Assembly (NCBI GenBank): GCA_015057405.1
Contig: SVEK01000004.1
Location: forward strand, 1 to 64,000
From: Lachnospiraceae bacterium
GTDB taxonomy: Bacteria > Bacillota > Clostridia > Lachnospirales > Lachnospiraceae
DNA length: 64,000 bases
Reading direction: 5' to 3'
Within the stretch, counting starts at the first letter, position 1; each line of letters starts with the position of its first letter. Shown piece by piece: positions 9,114-17,623 of this stretch. The position numbers were made by a program, and so were the translations under genes. Below the pieces are notes generated by a model. That model did not search any database, had not been told where the DNA came from, and worked only from the letters and a program-made list of their open reading frames with translations.

Positions 9114-9662
9114 TTACCTGATTATCACATTCTTTTCATCTATTCCGTAAAATGATGCAACATCCTTAATTAAACTATTATCACGTGTATATGTTCTTCC
9201 CATCTCATCGACACGAATGTTTTCAATTGTTCCTTCATCAAAATCAGATATAATACTAAACTCAATAGAAAGAATGTCTCCAAAGTGTTCATCTTCTACA
9301 TTTTCGTTTATTTCAAAGTTACACTCATCAAGGGAATATCCTTTTGATTTCACAAATTCTCTCAGAGATTCTTTTAACATATCAGAATAATACATAATAT
9401 CTCTGTCATTATTGTCTGTAATGAAACCTGACATTTCATAACCGTAATTGTTGATACTAAATTTTGTCATATAGTTGTTAAGATTACAGATATATTTTTC
9501 TCCCAGGGAAAATACATCCATAACCGGATGCAGCATAACCAAAGTTATCATAAGTCCGGATACAACTTTTATATACTTTCTATATACGCTACCGTTAAGC
9601 AGATTATTAATAACACTGGTCAGTATTATAAATACACACACATTTCGCACTGTTTCAAACAT
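9114..9662 (-). CDS. spoIIIAF: Stage III sporulation protein AF
   Basis: Two N-terminal membrane helices (VCVFIILTSVINNLL and VVSGLMITLVMLHPVMDVFS) followed by a soluble domain of about 110 residues. The position between AE and AG and the helix layout match SpoIIIAF of the AA-AH channel operon; primary sequence is poorly conserved in this family, so the call leans on context. A GGGGAG site precedes the ATG. Length of 182 aa is close to the usual ~200. Confidence 0.88.
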   Translation of the reverse strand: MFETVRNVCVFIILTSVINNLLNGSVYRKYIKVVSGLMITLVMLHPVMDVFSLGEKYICNLNNYMTKFSINNYGYEMSGFITDNNDRDIMYYSDMLKESLREFVKSKGYSLDECNFEINENVEDEHFGDILSIEFSIISDFDEGTIENIRVDEMGRTYTRDNSLIKDVASFYGIDEKNVIIR

Positions 9663-9680
9663 ATATTTTTCTCCCCATTG

Positions 9681-10724
9681 TCATTTCCCTGTGGCAACAA
9701 CCATAATTCCTATAGTAAATAAAAACATCATTGCAGCCATAACCATAACCATAAGTAATAACTTTGAGGCAAGGGCAGCAGAACTTATGCATTTTATCAT
9801 TCTGCTGTCTCCGGCCAAAGGTTGGGAAAGAGCTGCTGATGCATGACATGTAAATGTGTAGATTATTATTTTAACAACCGGTATTGCACATATGCCTGTT
9901 ATTACTATAAGTCCTGCCACCCCAACAGAATTTTTAACTATTACACCTACTCCGTACACAGACTGAAAAATTGTCTCACAGGCAGCTCCTGCTGCCGGTA
10001 TATTACTAACCAGTTTACCCAACATCCCTCTATGAACATTTCCTGTTGCCGGAATTACAATACTTTGAACAAAACTCATCCCGGTTACCAGTGCAAATAT
10101 TCCTTTTAACCCAAACGATATTATTTTTTCTATAAGTTCCAGTAATTTTGAAAAATAATCTTCTTCAAGAAGCGGATTAATCATGGAGAATAAAAAATAA
10201 ATGTTGATTGCAGGGATAAAAACTTTAAGAAGAACCACCTCTACCAATGCTATAACTGCTAAAGATGACTGATACATAACTATGCTGCCTTCTCCTGCAA
10301 CATAACTTACTGTCATTAAAAATGTCGGTAGCAGAGCTTTCATAAACTCTACCAATCCTGTTATACCCGAATTAGCAACACTTCCAAGCTGCTCAAAGGA
10401 TACCGACAAAATTATGAATAATATCATGTACGTAACATAAAACCCATTTTCTGATACTTGTCTGTTTCCGAATGTTTTCGATAAATTGATAAAAATTGCC
10501 GCAATGAGCATAATTAGCAGAATATTCGCAAACAACGATTTAATATCATTCAATTGAGAGCTAACTACATTTTCAATACTTTTATACACCCCGTCATAGG
10601 AAATACCGCCATTATTAATTATTTCATCCACATAATCTCCAAAGCCTTTATTATCACTTAGTATTCCGTCTAAAACTTTATCAATTCCGCTATAATCAAA
10701 TTCTTTGTATTTATATGAATCCAA
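9681..10724 (-). CDS. spoIIIAE: Stage III sporulation protein AE
   Basis: A polytopic membrane protein (seven or eight hydrophobic segments) with the family-typical FANILLIMLIAAIFINLSKTFG, FMKALLPTFLMTVSYVAGEGS and GMSFVQSIVIPATGNVHRGMLGKLVSNIPAAG stretches. It is the central membrane component of the feeding-tube channel. The start is a TTG 8-9 bases after AAGGGG. At 347 aa it is shorter at the N-terminus than Bacillus AE, which carries a signal-like leader, so the exact start should be treated with caution. Confidence 0.92.
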   Translation of the reverse strand: MDSYKYKEFDYSGIDKVLDGILSDNKGFGDYVDEIINNGGISYDGVYKSIENVVSSQLNDIKSLFANILLIMLIAAIFINLSKTFGNRQVSENGFYVTYMILFIILSVSFEQLGSVANSGITGLVEFMKALLPTFLMTVSYVAGEGSIVMYQSSLAVIALVEVVLLKVFIPAINIYFLFSMINPLLEEDYFSKLLELIEKIISFGLKGIFALVTGMSFVQSIVIPATGNVHRGMLGKLVSNIPAAGAACETIFQSVYGVGVIVKNSVGVAGLIVITGICAIPVVKIIIYTFTCHASAALSQPLAGDSRMIKCISSAALASKLLLMVMVMAAMMFLFTIGIMVVATGK

Positions 10725-10760
10725 AAATAATCACCCCTTATTAAAACAGCAAAATACGCC

Positions 10761-11141
10761 TTATCTAATCATCAGAAACACGGTGTCAAACAACGCTTCA
10801 ATAATCGGTGTGCTAATTAGCAATATGCTGAATTTTCCTATCATCTCAACCTGAGATGCAATTGCAGCATGTCCCGCATCTTTGCAGATTCCGGATGTCA
10901 ATTCAGCCACATAAGCTATTCCAAGCATTTTTATTAAAAGGGTTATGTAACCGGAATTGCCTGACAAATAGCTTTTTAACTTATCAATAATACCTACTAT
11001 CCCTGAAAGTTTATCCATTCCCAGATAAACGAGTATAATGCATCCTGCAAATCCGGCAAAAAATCCATATTCTGATTTGATACTCTTAGACATTACAGCT
11101 ACTACTACCGTAATAAGACTGATGATTGCAATTTTTATCAT
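10761..11141 (-). CDS. spoIIIAD: Stage III sporulation protein AD
   Basis: A 126-aa protein with four hydrophobic helices: MIKIAIISLITVVVAVMSKSIKSEYGF, FAGCIILVYLGMDKL, ITLLIKMLGIAYVAELTSGICKDAG and KFSILLISTPIIEALFDTVF. The ELTSGICKDAGHAAIASQVEM stretch is characteristic. The ORF track begins at 11198, but ATG at 11141 overlaps the spoIIIAC stop as ATGA, the expected coupled arrangement, so the start is placed there. Confidence 0.93.
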   Translation of the reverse strand: MIKIAIISLITVVVAVMSKSIKSEYGFFAGFAGCIILVYLGMDKLSGIVGIIDKLKSYLSGNSGYITLLIKMLGIAYVAELTSGICKDAGHAAIASQVEMIGKFSILLISTPIIEALFDTVFLMIR

Positions 11142-11332
11142 AGCGAAAACAACTCCTGAATAGTATCGAATAATTCTGCTATATACGGAATTATCCACAT
11201 TAATACAAGCAGCAATCCTGCAAGACTGGTCAAAAATGCCTGTTCTTCCCTACCCGAATGTTTAAGAACCTGACTTAACACAGATACAAGTATTCCTACT
11301 GCAGCTATCTTAAAAATAAGATTTATTGTCAT
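11138..11332 (-). CDS. spoIIIAC: Stage III sporulation protein AC
   Basis: A 64-aa protein with two membrane helices (LIFKIAAVGILVSVLSQVLKHSGREEQAF and LAGLLLVLMWIIPYIAELF). The helix-HSGREEQA-helix pattern is the hallmark of SpoIIIAC. The stop overlaps the spoIIIAD start by four bases. Confidence 0.95.
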   Translation of the reverse strand: MTINLIFKIAAVGILVSVLSQVLKHSGREEQAFLTSLAGLLLVLMWIIPYIAELFDTIQELFSL

Positions 11333-11342
11333 TCTTCATCCC

Positions 11343-11864
11343 TCATATAATTAGTATTGTGATAAATGCACCGAAAGCAATTCCGAGAACTCTGCAAAGC
11401 TTAACCCTGTCTTTTACTTCACGTCCAAGTTCATTAATTCTTATATCAACATTTTCTATATACAAATCCGTTCTTTTTAACAAGCTGTCAACATCACAGT
11501 TTCCGATATCTTTGCCAAATCTTAATAATCTTCTGTAATCTTCGTAATACATATGTTGTGAAAGTCCGGTTTTCTTCCCTGCCACTTCCCACAACCGCTC
11601 AATATCGTTGTCCTCATTTTGATTAATAAGTTCTGCTAATACGCCGAAATATTCACACCATTTTCCGTCACTGTACTCAATAACATACTCAAGAAGTTCT
11701 TTTATCGGTGGGGCCTGATAAACAAGTTCGCCCCGCATAATAACCAATAGCCTTTTTAATGACTCGAGAGATTTTATGCAATCCCTTGCCCGATCTCCCA
11801 ATATCATTCCTATCATTGTCGTTGCTGAAATAATCATAACTGCACCAACTATTTTAATTCCCAT
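11343..11864 (-). CDS. spoIIIAB: Stage III sporulation protein AB
   Basis: About 173 aa, with an N-terminal helix (VGAVMIISATTMIGMILG), a helical cytoplasmic body (CIKSLESLKRLLVIMRGELVYQAPPIKELL) and a C-terminal helix (VLGIAFGAFITILII). This is the GspF-like SpoIIIAB layout. ATG at 11864, eight bases after GAGGAG, is preferred to the TTG at 11867. The start lies inside the end of spoIIIAA. Confidence 0.93.
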   Translation of the reverse strand: MGIKIVGAVMIISATTMIGMILGDRARDCIKSLESLKRLLVIMRGELVYQAPPIKELLEYVIEYSDGKWCEYFGVLAELINQNEDNDIERLWEVAGKKTGLSQHMYYEDYRRLLRFGKDIGNCDVDSLLKRTDLYIENVDIRINELGREVKDRVKLCRVLGIAFGAFITILII

Positions 11865-12798
11865 CAAAAATCACTCCTCTGTCCGCATCCCGAATTTCGC
11901 ATACATGTCCGGTTCTGCATTTATCCGTTAATAATACATACCTTTGAAATAAAGACCTGTCTATCATTTCAAATAACAAATGATTATTACATATATCTTC
12001 AACGGAGCTGCCATGAACCGTTGCAATAACCGCACATCCGCTTACTATGGCATACCTTACGGCAACCACATCTTCTTTAGTCCCAAGTTCATCTACAGCT
12101 ACTACTTTTGGTGACATGCTTCTGATTAACCGGTATATCCCTTCCGCTTTGCTGCAATTATCATAAACATCCGTCCGAAGTCCCACATCATTCTGAGGAA
12201 TGCCTCTATAACATGCACATATTTCGGAACGTTCATCAACAACCCCTACGCTAAGCCCCTGTTGACATTGTTTTTCATTACCCCATCCATCAGATAACTG
12301 TCTGGTAACATCCCTTAACAAAGTTGTTTTTCCACCTCCCGGTGGTGATATAATAATGGTATTCAGAATCCGTTCCCCATCAAACAGATAGGGAAGTATC
12401 CCATCAGCGCATCCTTTTATCTCTCTTGCAATCCTTATATTAATAAATGTAATATTTCTAATACTTTTAATTTTTCCGGCTTCTTTATTAACTTTTCCGG
12501 AAAAACCAATCCGATGTCCTCCTTTGATAGTAATAAACCCCTGACTTATGTTATCCTCATACGCATAAATTGAATATTCGCTGACTGATTTTACGCAGTC
12601 TCTCAAATTTTCAACAGTTAACCTTATCCCACCAAGTTTTTCCGTTAATACTATTTCTCTTTCATCACAATTAACAACAATCCATCTGTTTACCCTAAGC
12701 CTTATCTCTTTAATTCTATCAATGCTGTTTATTCCATTTTCAATAACTGAGCTTATACATTTTGGAAGAACTTTTAACACTTCATCAATATTTCTCAT
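11854..12798 (-). CDS. spoIIIAA: Stage III sporulation protein AA, secretion-type ATPase
   Basis: A 314-aa ATPase related to type II/IV secretion ATPases. It shows Walker A in ISPPGGGKTTLLRDVTRQ, a VVDERSEI segment, and Walker B in VVAVDELGTKEDVVAV. It powers or assembles the SpoIIIA channel in the mother cell. The ATG at 12798 follows a run of G. It is the first gene of the AA-AH operon and has a sigma-E-like promoter upstream. Confidence 0.95.
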   Translation of the reverse strand: MRNIDEVLKVLPKCISSVIENGINSIDRIKEIRLRVNRWIVVNCDEREIVLTEKLGGIRLTVENLRDCVKSVSEYSIYAYEDNISQGFITIKGGHRIGFSGKVNKEAGKIKSIRNITFINIRIAREIKGCADGILPYLFDGERILNTIIISPPGGGKTTLLRDVTRQLSDGWGNEKQCQQGLSVGVVDERSEICACYRGIPQNDVGLRTDVYDNCSKAEGIYRLIRSMSPKVVAVDELGTKEDVVAVRYAIVSGCAVIATVHGSSVEDICNNHLLFEMIDRSLFQRYVLLTDKCRTGHVCEIRDADRGVIFDGN

Positions 12799-12828
12799 AA
12801 CATCCCCCCCGTTCTTAATCCATACTCT

Positions 12829-12856
12829 AATATATGTACAAGCAATTTATTTATGA
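12829..12856 (-). promoter_or_regulatory. Candidate sigma-E promoter of the spoIIIA operon
   Basis: On the minus strand TCATAAA and CATATATT are separated by 13 bases. This fits the Bacillus sigma-E pattern (-35 like KMATATT, -10 like CATACANT, 13-14 base spacer), with two mismatches in each box. It ends about 30 bases before the spoIIIAA ATG. The match is by eye only. Confidence 0.55.
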
Positions 12857-12863
12857 CCTTAAT

Positions 12864-12893
12864 TTGACACCATCCTTTTTTTTATGGTAGACT
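12864..12893 (+). promoter_or_regulatory. Candidate promoter for aroE (extended -10)
   Basis: A perfect TTGACA is followed after 18 bases by TAGACT, with TG one base upstream of the -10 box. The transcript would carry a leader of roughly 190 bases before aroE. The -35 box is adjacent to the divergent spoIIIAA promoter. Confidence 0.4.
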
Positions 12894-12985
12894 CCCTAAT
12901 AAAACATAGCTTGATGTACTCGCGTAATCTATTAAATATAGACATTCGAGATAGATTTTTATTCGACAACATAGTTTTTGCAGTA

Positions 12986-13002
12986 CGTACACGGTGTGTA
13001 CG
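12986..13002 (+). other. Short perfect hairpin in the aroE leader
   Basis: CGTACAC and GTGTACG form a seven-base-pair stem with a three-base loop (GGT). It lies about 85 bases before the aroE start codon. No T-run follows, so it is not an obvious terminator. I do not recognise a known riboswitch in this leader. Confidence 0.4.
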
Positions 13003-13086
13003 ACGAGAAAAATAAGACAGCCGAGTGAATATATAGCCGAAAATCAATGTTTTAAAATAAAGAATTAATGAAATGGAGGAAAGACT

Positions 13087-13866
13087 ATGCAGTATGGACT
13101 CATCGGAGAAAAACTGGGTCACAGTTATTCGAAAATAATTCATGAAATGATTGCGGATTATACATACGATCTGATTCCGCTTACGAAAGAAGAATTTCAT
13201 ACCTTTATTAAGGAAAAACCATTCAAAGCAATCAATGTTACAATTCCGTATAAGCAGGATGTTATACCGTATCTTGACAGTTTGGATGATAACGCAAAAA
13301 ATATTGGTGCTGTTAACACAATTGTTTGTGAAAACGGGAAATACATAGGTCATAATACTGATTTTGCCGGTTTTATGTATATGATAAAAAAATACAATGT
13401 AGAAATAGAGGGTAAAAAAGTTCTCGTGCTTGGTAAAGGCGGTGCTTCAAAGGCTATTATTGCTGTTTTGAAAGCATTAAATGCCGGAAAAATATATACC
13501 GTGTATTATAAACCGGCCGAAGACTCAATAACCTATGAAGAGTGTCTGCAAAATCACACTGATGCAGATGTCATCGTTAATACGACACCGGTAGGAATGT
13601 TCCCAAATATGGATGATTCTCCAATAGACCTTTCTTTATTTACTTCCTGTAAAGCGGTCCTTGACTTAATATATAACCCTTTAACTACCAAACTGGTTAG
13701 TCAGGCCAGAGCTCTTGGAATGACAGGGGCAACCGGACTTGAAATGCTTGTTGCCCAGGCTGTGTACGCATCTGAATTTTTCCAAAACAAAAAACTGTGT
13801 GCTTCCGACGAAGAATACACACAGTTAATTGACAAAATCACTTCAGATATTTCGGCTAACCTGTAA
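13087..13866 (+). CDS. aroE: Shikimate dehydrogenase (short form)
   Basis: Reduces 3-dehydroshikimate to shikimate in aromatic amino acid synthesis. Shikimate-binding features are present: KLGHSYSKIIH, NVTIPYKQDV with the catalytic Lys, GAVNTIV and HNTDFAGF. The nucleotide loop GKGGASKA is present, as are NTTPVGMFPN and DLIYNPLTT. At 259 aa it is about 15-25 residues shorter than classical AroE: the usual NRT motif that reads the NADP phosphate is replaced by YYKPAED and the following helix is reduced. GGAGG precedes the ATG. It is one of three plus-strand genes and stands alone; aroA is 7 kb away. Confidence 0.92.
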   Translation: MQYGLIGEKLGHSYSKIIHEMIADYTYDLIPLTKEEFHTFIKEKPFKAINVTIPYKQDVIPYLDSLDDNAKNIGAVNTIVCENGKYIGHNTDFAGFMYMIKKYNVEIEGKKVLVLGKGGASKAIIAVLKALNAGKIYTVYYKPAEDSITYEECLQNHTDADVIVNTTPVGMFPNMDDSPIDLSLFTSCKAVLDLIYNPLTTKLVSQARALGMTGATGLEMLVAQAVYASEFFQNKKLCASDEEYTQLIDKITSDISANL

Positions 13867-13927
13867 TTTCACCAGCGCTCTTGCATTTCAGCTAGTCCGC
13901 AATTTACAGTTACAAAAACCGACCTGA

Positions 13928-16222
13928 TTACAATATATTATATTTTTCTTCAAATTCATCTACCGGGATAGGCTTTGAGAAATAAAATCCCTGAAGGATA
14001 TCACAGCCTACTCCGGTGAGATACTGAATCTGTTCCTTCGTTTCAACACCCTCGGTTACAGTCACCATACTTAACTCCTTAGACATTGCAACAACCGAAT
14101 TCAAAATTATTTTACCGCGGTTACTATACATTGTTTCCCCAAGGAATCCTTTATCCAGTTTCAATTCATCTACCTTCATATCTTTTAACGTATTCAAAGA
14201 CGAATACCCACTTCCAAAGTCATCAATTGCAATACTGAAACCATAAGAACGCAGTTGCTCAAGCACCTGCAACATCTTACACGCATTAGTTATAATTGCT
14301 GTTTCTGTTATTTCCAATTTAAGTTCGTCAGGTGATATATCATATTTTTCAACAAGTTCTGTAAATGTAGTATATATGTCAATATAGTAAAAATCTTTTG
14401 GTGAAATATTTACGGAAATATATAAATCCTTTACACCCCGTTCTTTCCATTTTTTCAACTGTATACATGCCTGTTCCCATATATATTTATCTAATCGGTA
14501 AATATAGCCTGTCCGTTCAAACAAAGGAATAAATTCTCCCGGAGATATCATTCCCCGTTCAGGATGAATCCAACGCACAAGTGCTTCCCCGCCTAATAGC
14601 TTATGTTCAACAGTTGAAATCTGCGGTTGCAAAAACATCTTGAACTGACCGTCTGCAAGGGCACCTTCAAACTCATTTATCAAAATATTTTGATTTTGAA
14701 GTTCTGCTGTCATGGCATCATCATAATAACATACTGTCATTTCATAATTATCTTTGTTTTTTTCAATTGCCATTATCGCCTTATCGCACATAAGCGAAAC
14801 ATCCATAGCGACATCCTTTATCTCATATATTCCTAAATGAATATGCATCTTATACACGCTGTTTTTCGCCATATTAGCAAGTTCACCAATAATACAGTTC
14901 ATAACTCCTATATCAAATTCCTCTATTGGAACACACACTGCAAATTTATCTGCGGAAAGACGTCCGAATACAGAATCAGGAGCCAGATACTTTTTCATAA
15001 GTTCTGCCGTACGTATAAGAATACTGTCTCCTCTATTGGTACCAAACAACTCATTTACAAGCTTAAAATTACGAATATCCGACACTACCATATACCTTTT
15101 TATATCCGGAGCCCTGTCAATCAAATTTCTGACTTCTTCAAAAAAACCGAGTCTGTTAAGTGAACCTGTAAGCGGATCATGAAATGCCCTAAAACGTTCA
15201 GACTTCAGCTTATTAACAGAAGTGGTAATATCTTTCGTAACAAAATAACATCCGATGTACTCATTTTTCTTACCGTACATAGGAGAAAATGATGTTTCAA
15301 GAATATATTCCTGACCATCAATAGTCTTTTCATCCCGCCAAACAGTCTTCTGCAAGCCGGTAACGTCTTTTTCACCAATCCACTCTTTATAAAATGTTGA
15401 TGTATCTTCCTGGCTGTTTATTAAACCAAAATACTTTTCAAAAGCAGTGTTGTAATACAGACATTCTCCGTCCACATCAAAACATATAATCGAATCATCC
15501 AACCCCCGCACAGCATTTGCCAGCCCATTTACAAGCATGCCCGTCGGAACGTAAATGAATGTAAAATATGAAATTATCAAAACTACAACAAAATATGTTA
15601 TACTCGTTATATCCAATGGGAAATGAAGAATCTTATATAAAGAATTAGCCAAAAAAACTGAGGCAAGACCTATCAAAAGGGTACTGTATTTCCTTCTGTA
15701 TACAGAAACTGTATTAAAAATCTTGTACACAAATATCGAAAGAATCATAGCACCGATAATATATACAAATAAAAGATGAAGATAATATATAACCGTGAAT
15801 GAAGTAGCCGAATAACAATACTCCCCTTCCGCAACTCTGGTCCATTTCATCTCAAACATATGATGAGTCCAGTTATTTACAATAAGGGAGATTGAATCAA
15901 TCCCGGCAATTGCCGATATAATAATCTTAATACTATTCTTTTTATTTACTTTGTCAGCGTAATACTGGGAAAAAACCAGCACAGCTATAGTGAGCCAGTT
16001 ATTTGAAGCCAAATACAAACCATAAGTAAGTGCAGCTATGGTTTGATCTGATACAAATACAGAAACGGCATTCAAAAGAACACTCAACATGCCAAGTATG
16101 TATGCAACCTTCAAAGAATGGCTAAGCTCAGTTTTATGCTTTCTCAAATATAACAAACTAACAAACAAAATAACGACAAGAATTCCGGAAAGAATAACAA
16201 ATCCATTTACCACAACACTCAC
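13928..16222 (-). CDS. Membrane GGDEF/EAL c-di-GMP protein (probable phosphodiesterase)
   Basis: Seven hydrophobic helices in residues 1-225 resemble the histidine kinase N-terminal 7TM sensor. A PAS domain follows (about 240-340, LDDSIICFDVDGECLYYNTAFEKYFG), then a GGDEF domain (about 345-510) and an EAL domain (about 520-760). The GGDEF signature is degenerate (RLSADKF), so cyclase activity is unlikely. The EAL domain keeps EALVRW, ISVNISPKDF, EITET, DDFGSGYSS, KLDKGF and EGVET, so c-di-GMP hydrolysis is probable. It lies alone between aroE (convergent) and the DUF815 ATPase gene, with its own promoter. The start is GTG at 16222 or 16213. Confidence 0.9.
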   Translation of the reverse strand: MSVVVNGFVILSGILVVILFVSLLYLRKHKTELSHSLKVAYILGMLSVLLNAVSVFVSDQTIAALTYGLYLASNNWLTIAVLVFSQYYADKVNKKNSIKIIISAIAGIDSISLIVNNWTHHMFEMKWTRVAEGEYCYSATSFTVIYYLHLLFVYIIGAMILSIFVYKIFNTVSVYRRKYSTLLIGLASVFLANSLYKILHFPLDITSITYFVVVLIISYFTFIYVPTGMLVNGLANAVRGLDDSIICFDVDGECLYYNTAFEKYFGLINSQEDTSTFYKEWIGEKDVTGLQKTVWRDEKTIDGQEYILETSFSPMYGKKNEYIGCYFVTKDITTSVNKLKSERFRAFHDPLTGSLNRLGFFEEVRNLIDRAPDIKRYMVVSDIRNFKLVNELFGTNRGDSILIRTAELMKKYLAPDSVFGRLSADKFAVCVPIEEFDIGVMNCIIGELANMAKNSVYKMHIHLGIYEIKDVAMDVSLMCDKAIMAIEKNKDNYEMTVCYYDDAMTAELQNQNILINEFEGALADGQFKMFLQPQISTVEHKLLGGEALVRWIHPERGMISPGEFIPLFERTGYIYRLDKYIWEQACIQLKKWKERGVKDLYISVNISPKDFYYIDIYTTFTELVEKYDISPDELKLEITETAIITNACKMLQVLEQLRSYGFSIAIDDFGSGYSSLNTLKDMKVDELKLDKGFLGETMYSNRGKIILNSVVAMSKELSMVTVTEGVETKEQIQYLTGVGCDILQGFYFSKPIPVDEFEEKYNIL

Positions 16223-16246
16223 CCCTATTCTTTTTATTATATTTCG

Positions 16247-16275
16247 ATAATAGCATATTTATACTTTTTAATCAA
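16247..16275 (-). promoter_or_regulatory. Sigma-A-type promoter of the GGDEF/EAL gene
   Basis: Minus strand TTGATT, 17-base spacer, TATTAT, ending 24 bases before the GTG start. It separates this gene from the aroA-argS-ATPase run. Confidence 0.65.
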
Positions 16276-16285
16276 GTTTTTATAT

Positions 16286-17602
16286 TTATTTTATATCCGA
16301 CAGCTTTGATATAATCATTTGTCTCGCAATTCGTCCTGAGTAGCCACCGCCTGATACGCTCCATCTGTTTGCTTCTGCCAGAAGCTCCTCTTCGCTTATA
16401 TCTAACTCAGGATACTGCTTTGCAATACCTTTAACAATCATATCATACTCTTTTTTCCCGGGTCTTCCGAAATAAATTGTAAGACCGAATCTTGCAGCCA
16501 AAGACAACTTTTCCTGTACCGTATCACTATGGTGAATATCCATGTCCATATCATCTCTGTCTTTCCAAGTCTCTTTTACAAGATGACGTCTGTTTGAAGT
16601 TGCGTATATTAAGACATTGTCCGGTTTCGTCTCCAAACCGCCTTCAATTACAGCCTTTAGATATTTATACTCTGTCTCATATTCTTCAAAAGACAAGTCA
16701 TCCATATAAATAATAAATCTGTAATTCCTGTCCTTTATTGCCTCTATAACCGTAGATAAATCCTTAAACTGATACTTATATATTTCAATAATCCTTAGAC
16801 CTTTGTCATAATACTGATTCAAAATTGCTTTAATACTTGTCGACTTTCCTGTTCCGCTGTCTCCGCAAAGAAGTACGTTATTGGCATTGTATCCGTTTAC
16901 AAATGCTTCTGTATTGTTAATAAGCTGCTCCTTCTGAAGATCATAACCTATAATATCATCAAGAGTTACCGACGAAGTATTGGTAACAGGCACAAGCTTA
17001 GTTACTTCATTTCCGTTTTCAGTTATTATTTTCTTTATTCTAAACGCTTTATTAAGTCCGTATATGCCAACACCATAGTCCCGGTAAAATTCCGTTACGG
17101 TTTTATATAATTCTTCCGGACTGTCACAATCTTTTAATTTGTCCGAAAGAAGCCTTACACAGTTACTGACATTTTTATTAAATCTTCTTTCAGGTTTAAC
17201 TAAAGACTTATAATCAGTTATCAGACTAAAGCAATTAATATTAAGTGCTTTTTCTATATTGGTAAAATCATAATTTAATATATTGTGAAAACAAGCCATA
17301 TCTCCTTTCACGAATATATTAACAGTTCCCTTCTGTGCTTCCGTTTTTTCACAAGTAATTGAAAAAGGATTTTCTGCGGTTGCAAGGATATAGGCAATAT
17401 AATTCTGCCACAAGTTACCGTCAAATCCATAGTCCGTTGCAACATCCAGCAATCGGTTAATCTGAGTATAAATCCTTCCGATAAGCTCGTCTTTCTGATA
17501 TTTACCTATGGCAAATGAACAGAAAATATCTCCCATTTCACTAAGAATTGTATCTTTAATATTGTTACGATATATGATTAGCTTTTCTAATTCTCTATAC
17601 AT
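16286..17602 (-). CDS. DUF815-type AAA ATPase
   Basis: A 438-aa P-loop protein. The N-terminal ~190 residues are helical with no recognised domain; the C-terminal ATPase has LDDIIGYDLQKEQL, Walker A LLCGDSGTGKSTSIKA, Walker B FIIYMDDLSFEE, the sensor-like YATSNRRHLVKE, and GGYSGRIARQ at the end. This matches the DUF815 family of AAA proteins, whose function is unknown. It begins 21 bases after another ATPase gene, with AGAGGA as ribosome binding site, and probably shares the aroA-argS transcript. Confidence 0.82.
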   Translation of the reverse strand: MYRELEKLIIYRNNIKDTILSEMGDIFCSFAIGKYQKDELIGRIYTQINRLLDVATDYGFDGNLWQNYIAYILATAENPFSITCEKTEAQKGTVNIFVKGDMACFHNILNYDFTNIEKALNINCFSLITDYKSLVKPERRFNKNVSNCVRLLSDKLKDCDSPEELYKTVTEFYRDYGVGIYGLNKAFRIKKIITENGNEVTKLVPVTNTSSVTLDDIIGYDLQKEQLINNTEAFVNGYNANNVLLCGDSGTGKSTSIKAILNQYYDKGLRIIEIYKYQFKDLSTVIEAIKDRNYRFIIYMDDLSFEEYETEYKYLKAVIEGGLETKPDNVLIYATSNRRHLVKETWKDRDDMDMDIHHSDTVQEKLSLAARFGLTIYFGRPGKKEYDMIVKGIAKQYPELDISEEELLAEANRWSVSGGGYSGRIARQMIISKLSDIK

Positions 17603-17623
17603 AATTAGTATCCTCTTTCTGAA

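Noticed and set aside
12894-13086. c-di-GMP riboswitch upstream of aroE, near a GGDEF/EAL gene
   Set aside because: The conserved GEMM-type core and its tetraloop receptor are not seen; the leader belongs to aroE on the other strand.
12859-13353. 164-aa minus-strand ORF
   Set aside because: Covers the aroE leader and is antisense to aroE; Phe/Ile/Asn-rich shadow without a ribosome binding site.
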